From: an uncultured Eubacteriales bacterium
GTDB taxonomy: Bacteria; Bacillota; Clostridia; Monoglobales; Monoglobaceae
Reading direction: 5' to 3'
Length of the DNA: 5,805 nt
Assembly (NCBI GenBank): GCA_900555375.1
Contig: USLC01000059.1
Location: 1-5,805, forward strand
This document shows, in pieces, positions 1 through 5,368 of the stretch; positions within the stretch are counted from its first letter, which is position 1; each line of letters starts with the position of its first letter. Below the pieces are notes generated by a model. That model did not search any database. It was not told the origin of the DNA and worked only from the letters and a program-made list of their open reading frames with translations. Position numbers and translations under genes: made by a program.

Positions 1-1161
1 GTTCATATTATCGGCAAGGATATATTAAGATTCCACACTATCTACTGGCCTATTTTCCTGATGGCGCTGGGTGAGCCTCTGCCCAAAAAAGTTTTCGGTC
101 ATCCGTGGCTGTTAAACGGAGAGAATAAGATGAGCAAGTCGATAGGCAATGTGATTTATGCCGATGACTTGGTAAAAAGCTTTGGCGTTGACGCTGTCAG
201 ATACTATCTGCTTCACGAGATGCCTTTTGCCGCTGACGGAACGATAACATACGAGACGCTTATTTCAAGATACAATTCAGAGCTTGCAAATACTTTGGGC
301 AATCTTGTGAACCGAACCGTCTCTATGATTAATAAGTACTTTGACGGGGTGATTCCCGAAACGGGCGATATGACGGAATTTGACGAGAATCTTGCACAAG
401 TGTGCTTAAGCTCGGCTGAAAAGACCGCCGCGTGTATGGAAAATCTTCGCGTTGCGGACGCAATGGATTGTATATGGAATATCGTAAACCGTGCAAATAA
501 GTATATCGATGAGACAATGCCGTGGGTTCTTGCAAAGACCGATGAGGGAAGAGAGAAACTTAAAACGGTTATGTACAATCTTGTTGAGGCAATAAGATTT
601 ATAACGTCTTTGATTGGTTCGTTTATGCCCGATACTCAGACGGCAATTGCGGCACAGACCGGAGCGGACGAGCTTGAATGGGAGAGTCTTTCGCGCTTCG
701 GCGGCACAAGAGCGGGCGTTAAGGTAGGCGAGGCAAAGCCGATTTTTGCGCGCATCGATGCCGAAAAGAAGCTTGAAGAGCTTGCGGCAGAGATTGGCGA
801 GCTTGAGGAGAAAAAGGTTGAGATAGAGCCGTTTAAAGAAAATGTGACAATTGATGACTTTGATAAGCTTGATATAAGGGTGGGCAAGGTCGTTGTATGC
901 GAGAAGGTTCCCAAATCCTCAAAGCTTTTAAGGTTTGAGCTTGAGGTCGGTTCAGAGCGCAGACAGATTTTGTCGGGCATAGCGAAGTATTATAAGCCCG
1001 AGGATTTAATCGGAAAGAATGTATTGTTTATAGCAAACTTCCCGCCCAGAAAGATGATGGGATATGAATCAAACGGAATGATTCTGTCGGCAGAGCACGA
1101 CGGAAAGCTTGTGGTAACGTCAACTAATGACGATATCCAAAGCGGAGCGCAAATAGTTTAA
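1..1161 (+). CDS. metG: Methionyl-tRNA synthetase, C-terminal part (5' end outside window)
   Basis: Class I aminoacyl-tRNA synthetase that charges tRNA-Met with methionine in the cytoplasm. The frame is open from base 1 (reading VHIIGKDILRFHTIYWP, a typical MetRS catalytic-core stretch), so the ATG at 61 is internal and the gene is 5'-truncated by the window edge; the HIGH motif and zinc region are not visible. The KMSKS motif that stabilises the transition state is exact at 127-141. The helical anticodon-binding domain follows, with the family's PWVLAK segment near 520-537. A charged, Glu/Lys-rich linker (about 760-840) leads to a C-terminal EMAP/Trbp111-like tRNA-binding OB fold from about 844 to the stop (DKLDIRVGKV, then FPPRKMMGYESNGMILSA). 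That appended domain usually supports dimerisation and tRNA binding. The gene ends in TAA one base before a strong terminator hairpin. No sign of damage in the visible part. Confidence 0.97.
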   Translation, partial: VHIIGKDILRFHTIYWPIFLMALGEPLPKKVFGHPWLLNGENKMSKSIGNVIYADDLVKSFGVDAVRYYLLHEMPFAADGTITYETLISRYNSELANTLGNLVNRTVSMINKYFDGVIPETGDMTEFDENLAQVCLSSAEKTAACMENLRVADAMDCIWNIVNRANKYIDETMPWVLAKTDEGREKLKTVMYNLVEAIRFITSLIGSFMPDTQTAIAAQTGADELEWESLSRFGGTRAGVKVGEAKPIFARIDAEKKLEELAAEIGELEEKKVEIEPFKENVTIDDFDKLDIRVGKVVVCEKVPKSSKLLRFELEVGSERRQILSGIAKYYKPEDLIGKNVLFIANFPPRKMMGYESNGMILSAEHDGKLVVTSTNDDIQSGAQIV

Positions 1162-1197
1162 AAAAAGGCTGCTGCACATAAGTGCGGCAGCCTTTTT
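1162..1197. terminator. Bidirectional intrinsic terminator shared by metG and the amidase gene
   Basis: The left arm at 1162-1177 and the right arm at 1182-1197 form a 16-bp stem with one G-U pair around the loop ATAA. The stem starts with A5 and ends with T5, so either strand gives a GC-rich hairpin followed by a U tract. It begins directly after the metG stop (1159-1161) and lies three bases beyond the amidase stop (1201-1203 on the minus strand). It can therefore end transcription from both convergent genes. Confidence 0.92.
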
Positions 1198-1200
1198 GGT

Positions 1201-1794
1201 TTAATACGGTTTTACATAGTTATATATGCCTGCGTATATCGCCTCGGCGGCGGAACCCGCCCGGCGGAAAGCCTCCTCGGCGGCGGCGGTCTGCCACGCC
1301 GGACTGTTAAGATTAAGCGCCTCTGTCGGATTGCTGAGATAGCCAAGTTCTAAAAGTACAGCCGGCATACGCGTCTGCCTGAGAACCGCAAAATTTGCGG
1401 CGCGGACACCGTTGTCCTTTGAGCCGAGACGGCTTACAAAGGATTTGACAATCGATTCCGCAAGAGGCTGAGCGCTGTTGCCGAGTCTGTAAATGTATGC
1501 TTCAAATCCGTTTGCGGCAGGATTGGGCGAGCTGTTTGTGTGAATGCTTATAAAATAATCGGCTCCCCATTCATTTGCCATTCTTGCGCGATTTGTAAGG
1601 TCGGCGCTTTTGCCGGGCAGAACATTTTCGGTGGTGGTTGTTCTGTATTGTTTAACTTCATATCCACCTGCCTCAAGAAGCGCGGCAAGCTGATTTGCAA
1701 CGCTTAAGTTAACATATTGTTCAATAACGCCGTTGCCGACAGCGCCGGGATCTGTTCCGCCGTGTCCGGCGTCTATAAATATTTTTACTGCCAT
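1201..1794 (-). CDS. N-acetylmuramoyl-L-alanine amidase, CwlC-like, no signal peptide
   Basis: A 197-residue zinc amidase of the Amidase_3 family, which cuts the bond between N-acetylmuramic acid and L-alanine in peptidoglycan. Zinc ligands are visible as His11 (DAGHGG), Glu25 and His85 (SIHTNS); the catalytic glutamate is Glu149 in LLELGYLSN. The catalytic domain fills the whole protein: there is no signal peptide, membrane segment, SPOR or other wall-binding repeat. The N-terminus (MAVKIFIDAGHGGTDPGA) closely resembles that of Bacillus subtilis CwlC, a leaderless mother-cell lysis enzyme, so release on cell lysis or action in the mother cell is a reasonable inference. The start is supported by AGGAAG at 1802-1807, 7 bases upstream. 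Near the C-terminus a 33-bp in-frame duplication appears to add about 11 Ala-rich residues. A phage-type lysin is an alternative, but no phage genes are nearby. Confidence 0.92.
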   Translation of the reverse strand: MAVKIFIDAGHGGTDPGAVGNGVIEQYVNLSVANQLAALLEAGGYEVKQYRTTTTENVLPGKSADLTNRARMANEWGADYFISIHTNSSPNPAANGFEAYIYRLGNSAQPLAESIVKSFVSRLGSKDNGVRAANFAVLRQTRMPAVLLELGYLSNPTEALNLNSPAWQTAAAEEAFRRAGSAAEAIYAGIYNYVKPY

Positions 1795-2042
1795 ATCTTC
1801 ACTTCCTATTGTCCGAAAAAATCCGCTCTCGATATATATTATGCAAAATGAGACAAAATGTTTTGGAAATATAATAATAACGTAACGTGCCTGTAATATG
1901 TTTATGTTATAATATAAAAATCAAAATATGTTAAAAACCGACGCGGTCTCTTTAATTTTTTATGCATCGGCAAATAAAATTAATCCATCGCGGCATTTGA
2001 ATGCGCATAGCATAAAATAATATACAAATTTTTAAAAATGTA
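1795..2042. other. AT-rich divergent intergenic region, no gene seen
   Basis: This is the first part of the 450-bp gap between the divergent amidase and murA genes. It is strongly AT-rich, contains no convincing open frame, and carries the amidase 5' region on its left. Only short inverted repeats are visible: ACCG-ACG-CGGT near 1937-1947 and GCATTTGAATGC at 1993-2004. Neither has the form of a proper terminator or a recognised operator. No conserved RNA gene was recognised here. Confidence 0.6.
1802..1861 (-). promoter_or_regulatory. Candidate amidase promoter (sigma-K-like) and ribosome binding site
   Basis: On the minus strand, AC (1861-1860), 16 bases, then CATAATATA (1843-1835) fits the sporulation sigma-K pattern (AC about 16 bp before CATAnnnTA). 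Transcription would start near 1828, giving a leader of roughly 35 nt with AGGAAG at 1807-1802 ahead of the ATG at 1794. The region is very AT-rich, so a chance match is easy, and no good vegetative -35/-10 pair was found at this place. The ribosome binding site is solid; the sigma assignment is tentative. Confidence 0.35.
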
Positions 2043-2071
2043 TTGCATTTGTAACAAAATATTGATATAAT
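2043..2071 (+). promoter_or_regulatory. Probable vegetative promoter of murA
   Basis: TTGCAT at 2043-2048 and a perfect TATAAT at 2066-2071 are separated by 17 bases, the ideal spacing for the main sigma factor. The -35 keeps only the TTG of the consensus. Transcription would begin near 2078, which leaves a leader of about 167 nt before the murA ATG, long enough for the structured elements found there. A TTGACA at 2080-2085 has no matching -10 at normal spacing. Confidence 0.6.
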
Positions 2072-2122
2072 ATTAATGTTTGACACAATATATAGTTTAT
2101 ATTTGATTAATCTAATGTCAGC

Positions 2123-2243
2123 TATCTAAGCTCAATTAAGGCGGGCTCGGATAACTAATATCAGGTTAGGCGTAGGGGAAGAGCGGACTTTATCCGTTAT
2201 ACCCTTATTCCTTAGATAAAATCCGATTGGTGGGAGTATCTAA
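2123..2243 (+). promoter_or_regulatory. Structured murA leader with two mutually exclusive pairings (candidate translational switch)
   Basis: TATCTAAG (2123-2130) pairs perfectly with CTTAGATA (2211-2218), closing a domain of about 80 nt. Inside it a long imperfect hairpin has arms at about 2168-2187 and 2193-2212 around the loop CTTTA (2188-2192). The same TTAGATA (2212-2218) can instead pair with a second TATCTAA at 2237-2243, forming a 7-bp stem whose 18-nt loop holds the GGGAG ribosome binding site and whose 3' arm ends one base before the murA ATG. Formation of the upstream stem would free the initiation region; formation of the downstream stem would hinder it. The pairings are seen directly; the switching and any ligand are inference. 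It does not match riboswitch consensus sequences I know. Confidence 0.5.
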
Positions 2244-2244
2244 T

Positions 2245-3531
2245 ATGGAAAAACTCGTTATTTTGGGAGGAGCGCGCCTCAGCGGAGAAGTTGAGATAAG
2301 CGGCGCAAAAAATTCTGCGGTTGCGATTCTGGCGGCATCGATTATGGTAAAGGGAAAGTGCAGAATCGATAACGTTCCGCACGTTAGCGATATAGATGTG
2401 CTTCTCGGCATAATCAAGGGTCTTGGCGGAAAGGCGGAATTTGTTGATAAAAGTACGGTTGAAATCGACTGTACAAATCTTGATAAATATGAAGCGGACT
2501 ATGAGACGGTTCGCCGTATACGTGCGTCATCATATCTTATGGGCGCTTTGCTCGGCCGTTTTCACCGCGCAAGGGTAGGTATGCCGGGCGGATGTGACTT
2601 TGGCGTGCGTCCGATAGACCAGCACATAAAGGGCTTTAAAATTTTGGGAACAGAAGTAGAGGTTGACCACGGTATGGTTGACTTAAAGGCAGACAGACTT
2701 ATAGGCGATAATGTTTATCTTGACGTGGTTTCTGTTGGTGCAACAATTAATATTATGCTTGCGGCAACGCTTGCAGAAGGTATAACGGTTATAGAAAGTG
2801 CGGCAAAAGAACCGCATATAGTTGATGTTGCAAACTTTTTAAACTGTATGGGTGCAAATATTAAAGGCGCGGGAACCGATGTAATAAAGATTAAAGGTGT
2901 ACCCGAGCTTCACGGCGGTGAGTTCAGCGTTATTCCGGATCAGATTGAGGCAGGAACGTTTATGATTGCCGCTGCCGCAACGCACGGCGATGTTACCATA
3001 ACCAACATAATTCCCACACATATGGAATCTTTAAGCGCAAAGCTTGAAGAAATGGGCGTGGGAATCGAAGAGTATGACGAGGCCATCCGCGTATTTACCG
3101 ATGGCAGACGTTTAAAGAGAACGAATATAAAAACCCAGCCGTATCCGGGCTTCCCTACCGATTTGCAGCCGCAGATGCTGACGCTTTTAACAATAGCCGA
3201 GGGAACAAGCCTTGTAACCGAAAATGTATGGGATAACCGTTTTAAATACGTAGACGAGCTTAATCGTATGGGCGCACATATCTCGGTTGACGGCAGAGTT
3301 GCGGCGGTTGAGGGCTGCGACCATCTTGCGGGCTCGCCCGTGCACGCAACCGATTTGCGTGCGGGAGCGGCATTGGTTATAGCCGGACTTATGGCTCACG
3401 GAGTGACAGAGATATATAACCTTAAGTATATTGATAGAGGATATGAAGACTTTGAGGCAAAGCTAAGAAGCATCGGTGCGCAGATAGCGCGCAGAAATAT
3501 TGATAAAGAACTGCACACAAGTGCAGTATAA
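2245..3531 (+). CDS. murA: UDP-N-acetylglucosamine 1-carboxyvinyltransferase (MurA)
   Basis: Cytoplasmic enzyme that transfers enolpyruvate from PEP to UDP-GlcNAc, the first committed step of peptidoglycan synthesis. The 428-residue product has the normal family length and the two-domain EPSP-synthase-like fold. Lys22-Asn23 lie in the conserved SGAKNS motif; the catalytic loop carries Cys117 in PGGCDFG followed by RPIDQHIKG; Asp306 lies in GFPTDLQPQ; Arg372 in the DLRAGAALVIAG segment. Because the loop cysteine is present rather than aspartate, the enzyme should be of the fosfomycin-sensitive type. The ATG at 2245 is chosen because MEKLVILGGARLSGEV matches the family N-terminus and GGGAG (2232-2236) sits 8 bases before it; an in-frame TTG at 2227 lies upstream of that site and is unlikely. 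Many Bacillota carry two murA paralogues; which one this is cannot be decided here. It is followed after 30 bp by a yycJ-like gene, likely cotranscribed. Confidence 0.97.
   Translation: MEKLVILGGARLSGEVEISGAKNSAVAILAASIMVKGKCRIDNVPHVSDIDVLLGIIKGLGGKAEFVDKSTVEIDCTNLDKYEADYETVRRIRASSYLMGALLGRFHRARVGMPGGCDFGVRPIDQHIKGFKILGTEVEVDHGMVDLKADRLIGDNVYLDVVSVGATINIMLAATLAEGITVIESAAKEPHIVDVANFLNCMGANIKGAGTDVIKIKGVPELHGGEFSVIPDQIEAGTFMIAAAATHGDVTITNIIPTHMESLSAKLEEMGVGIEEYDEAIRVFTDGRRLKRTNIKTQPYPGFPTDLQPQMLTLLTIAEGTSLVTENVWDNRFKYVDELNRMGAHISVDGRVAAVEGCDHLAGSPVHATDLRAGAALVIAGLMAHGVTEIYNLKYIDRGYEDFEAKLRSIGAQIARRNIDKELHTSAV
3511..3526 (+). repeat. Perfect inverted repeat inside the last murA codons
   Basis: CTGCAC-ACAA-GTGCAG forms a 6-bp stem with a 4-nt loop, ending two bases before the murA stop codon. 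There is no T tract after it (TATAATATG follows), so it is not an intrinsic terminator. It could stabilise the message end or slow ribosomes between murA and the next gene; it may also be chance coding sequence. Confidence 0.45.
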
Positions 3532-3561
3532 TATGCAGCAGAGCAGAATGGGTGATTTTTT

Positions 3562-4323
3562 ATGAAGCTTATTCCACTCAAAAGCGGAAGCCGCGGTAAC
3601 GCGGCTTTAGTTTCTGCGGATAACACAAAAATATTGGTAGACTGCGGCGTAAGCGGAAAATGTGCAGAGAACGCTCTTGCCGCCGTTGGTGTTGACCCGT
3701 CAGAGCTTTCGGCTATAGTTGTGACGCATGAGCATATCGACCATATAGCGGGGGTAGGGGTAATGATGCGCAGATATAAGCTTCCCGTTTGGGCAAACGA
3801 GGGTACGTGGAATGCGATGAAAGACCAGATTGGCAAAACAGATGAAAAGCTTGTACGCGTGTTTGACACACAGTCTGAATTTGAAATCGGAAGTATCGGA
3901 GTAAAGGCGTTTTCGATTCCTCACGATGCGACAGACCCTGTGGGATACAGCTTTATGCATAAGACCGATAAGGTGTCGGTTGCAACCGATATAGGAGAGC
4001 TGAAAAAGGATTTGTTTGATGCGATTAAGGGAAGCAGCACTGTCCTTCTGGAGGCAAATCACGATGTAAATATGCTTGAAATAGGAAAGTATCCGCCCGC
4101 GCTGAAGCGTCGTATTAGAGGCGCCCTTGGACACTTGTCAAATGATGAGGCGGCAATGGCATCCGAATTTTTGGTTAAAATGGGAACCGAGCAGATAATT
4201 TTGGGGCATTTAAGCGAAGAAAACAATTATCCGCGGCTTGCTGAGCAGACAGTTGTCTGCGCGCTTGACAACGCGGATATAAAATGCGGCAGAGATGTGC
4301 TTTTAAAGGTTGCCGCTTCGTAG
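3562..4323 (+). CDS. walJ: MBL-fold metallo-hydrolase, YycJ/WalJ family
   Basis: A 253-residue cytoplasmic metallo-beta-lactamase-fold protein. The dinuclear metal signature HxHxDH is exact at residues 56-61 (THEHIDH); further likely ligands are His121 (SIPHDATDPVGY), Asp143 (ATDIGE) and His216 (ILGHLSEENN). The YycJ-specific features are the N-terminal LKSGSRGN, LLEANHD at 162-168, the YPPALKRRI segment at 177-185, and GHLSND at 190-195. In bacilli and streptococci the homologue sits downstream of the WalKR (YycFG) cell-wall two-component system and has been linked to wall homeostasis and to coordinating replication with division; its substrate is uncertain, with nuclease activity suggested. 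Here no walKR genes are adjacent, but murA lies 30 bp upstream on the same strand, which keeps a wall-related context. GGGTGA (3550-3555) stands 6 bases before the ATG, a moderate ribosome binding site. The stop TAG (4321-4323) abuts the holA stop on the other strand. Confidence 0.9.
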   Translation: MKLIPLKSGSRGNAALVSADNTKILVDCGVSGKCAENALAAVGVDPSELSAIVVTHEHIDHIAGVGVMMRRYKLPVWANEGTWNAMKDQIGKTDEKLVRVFDTQSEFEIGSIGVKAFSIPHDATDPVGYSFMHKTDKVSVATDIGELKKDLFDAIKGSSTVLLEANHDVNMLEIGKYPPALKRRIRGALGHLSNDEAAMASEFLVKMGTEQIILGHLSEENNYPRLAEQTVVCALDNADIKCGRDVLLKVAAS

Positions 4324-4437
4324 CTATCTGTTTTTTCGGTCGGTAAGCTCGGCAAGGTAAAGCTCAAGAGCGGGCCAGGGCGAGAGCCTTCCCTGCTTAC
4401 ATTCAAGGTCATAGTGCAGACCGCGGTATATCATAGC
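4324..4437 (-). pseudogene. holA: Frameshifted C-terminal tail of holA
   Basis: Read on the minus strand from 4437, this frame gives 37 residues, starting AMIYRGLHYDLECKQGRLSP and ending AELTDRKNR before TAG at 4326-4324. This is the conserved C-terminal helix pattern of HolA (an acidic-helix segment, then KxGRLxPxxALELxL). It lacks its own start and ribosome binding site and is out of frame by one base with the main holA frame. It therefore belongs to holA, not to a separate gene. Deleting one base of the AAAA run at 4438-4441 joins the two parts into 333 residues, the usual family length. Confidence 0.85.
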
Positions 4438-5326
4438 TTTTAAATAAGCTTCGGCTTTCGTCAATGGTTTTGTTAATGACAAACGCGGGCCGCGGAAAGT
4501 CAAAATAGCTTCCGATTTCCGCAGATGACAGACCGTCTTCTTTAAGAAGCTTGCAAAGCAGAAGTTCTGACAGACGCGACATAATAAGATTTAAAATATA
4601 AAACGGCTTTTCGTCTGTGTCGCGCAGATATTTAAGCTGTTCAAACGCCTTTCCCACTTGACCCGAGATAATATTATCCACCATATTGTAAGTGGTAAAC
4701 TCCACCGTTTTTTCAATGACCGCGTCGATATCGGCGCGGTTGATTTTTCGTCTTTCTCCCGTATATAAACTAAGCTTCTCGCACTCGCGCGTAAGCTTTT
4801 CAAGCGACTGTCCGCACAGCTGAAGAATGTATCGTATATCTTTGTTTAATATTTCTTTTTCCTGTGATTTAAAGTGCTTTTCAAGCATAATTTCAAGCTT
4901 GTTAAACGGCAGAAAGTTAAACGCGGTAACCCCGCCTGAGGCATCTATAAAAGCAAGGTTTTTCAGCTTTTTCTTGTCAAATGAATCTTCGATGAATATC
5001 AGACAGGTGTCCTTGGGGACGGACATAGCCTTTATTATTTTAAATTCTTTAAGTACGGCATTGTTTAAAATCCCGCTGTTTTTAACAATAATCATCTTCA
5101 TTGGCGACATTTGCGGAAATTGATCTACCGTTGCGGAAACTTCGGATATGTCGACTTTTTTGCCCTCAAAGCGAAACAGATTAAACGCTTCTGTTCCCGG
5201 TGTCAGTATCTTTTTTTTGATTGCAGCCACGCATTTGTCAAGCAGGTATCTTTCCTCTCCGTAAAAAAAGAATATTCCGCTTAAATCTCCGCCTTTAATT
5301 TTGGCAGTCAGCTCTTCATATGTCAT
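4409..5326 (-). CDS. holA: DNA polymerase III delta subunit (HolA), open frame ends early through a frameshift
   Basis: The delta subunit opens the beta sliding clamp within the clamp loader, so that the clamp can be placed on DNA during replication. The open frame gives 305 residues: an N-terminal AAA+-like domain with the family's GIFFFYGEERYLLD (17-30) and no Walker A motif, as expected since delta does not bind ATP; then the middle domain with LCGQSLEKLTRECEKLSLY; and the start of the C-terminal collar domain. The last roughly nine residues before the stop at 4409 (SYDIPRSAL) are out-of-frame; the true C-terminus continues in another frame to 4324. Start: AAGGAG (5339-5334) lies 7 bases before the ATG. 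It follows comEC by 42 bp on the same strand, the standard comEC-holA order in Bacillota. Whether the frameshift is biological or a sequence error cannot be told here. Confidence 0.93.
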   Translation of the reverse strand: MTYEELTAKIKGGDLSGIFFFYGEERYLLDKCVAAIKKKILTPGTEAFNLFRFEGKKVDISEVSATVDQFPQMSPMKMIIVKNSGILNNAVLKEFKIIKAMSVPKDTCLIFIEDSFDKKKLKNLAFIDASGGVTAFNFLPFNKLEIMLEKHFKSQEKEILNKDIRYILQLCGQSLEKLTRECEKLSLYTGERRKINRADIDAVIEKTVEFTTYNMVDNIISGQVGKAFEQLKYLRDTDEKPFYILNLIMSRLSELLLCKLLKEDGLSSAEIGSYFDFPRPAFVINKTIDESRSLFKSYDIPRSAL

Positions 5327-5368
5327 AATAGGTCTCCTTATATTGAAATATTATGCCTCTGTACGGCG

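Noticed and set aside
1937..1955. ACCG-ACG-CGGT followed by T-rich DNA as a terminator
   Set aside because: The stem is only 4 bp and no gene is seen to run into it on either strand.
2080..2085. Perfect TTGACA as the -35 of the murA promoter
   Set aside because: No acceptable -10 occurs 16-18 bases downstream; the TTGCAT/TATAAT pair just upstream is better placed.
2165..2172. GTTAGGCG as an integron attC core
   Set aside because: The matching inverse core and paired inner sites are absent, and no cassette-like gene follows.
2140..2185. Resemblance of GGATAAC and GCGTAGGGGAAG to the 3' half of the TPP riboswitch
   Set aside because: The TPP element needs its CTGAGA-type motif and a defined order of stems, neither of which is present; the gene downstream is not related to thiamine.
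2227..2244. In-frame TTG at 2227 as the murA start, adding six residues
   Set aside because: The GGGAG ribosome binding site lies downstream of this TTG, and the family's usual N-terminus begins at the ATG at 2245.
4227..4412. Minus-strand frame of 61 codons crossing the walJ-holA junction
   Set aside because: It overlaps both genes in a third frame, has no ribosome binding site, and shows no family resemblance.
4434..4444. TTTAAAA on the minus strand as a -1 slippery heptamer explaining the holA frameshift
   Set aside because: In the main holA frame the codons are TTT AAA, not X XXY YYZ, and the change required is +1, so a -1 slip at this site would go the wrong way.
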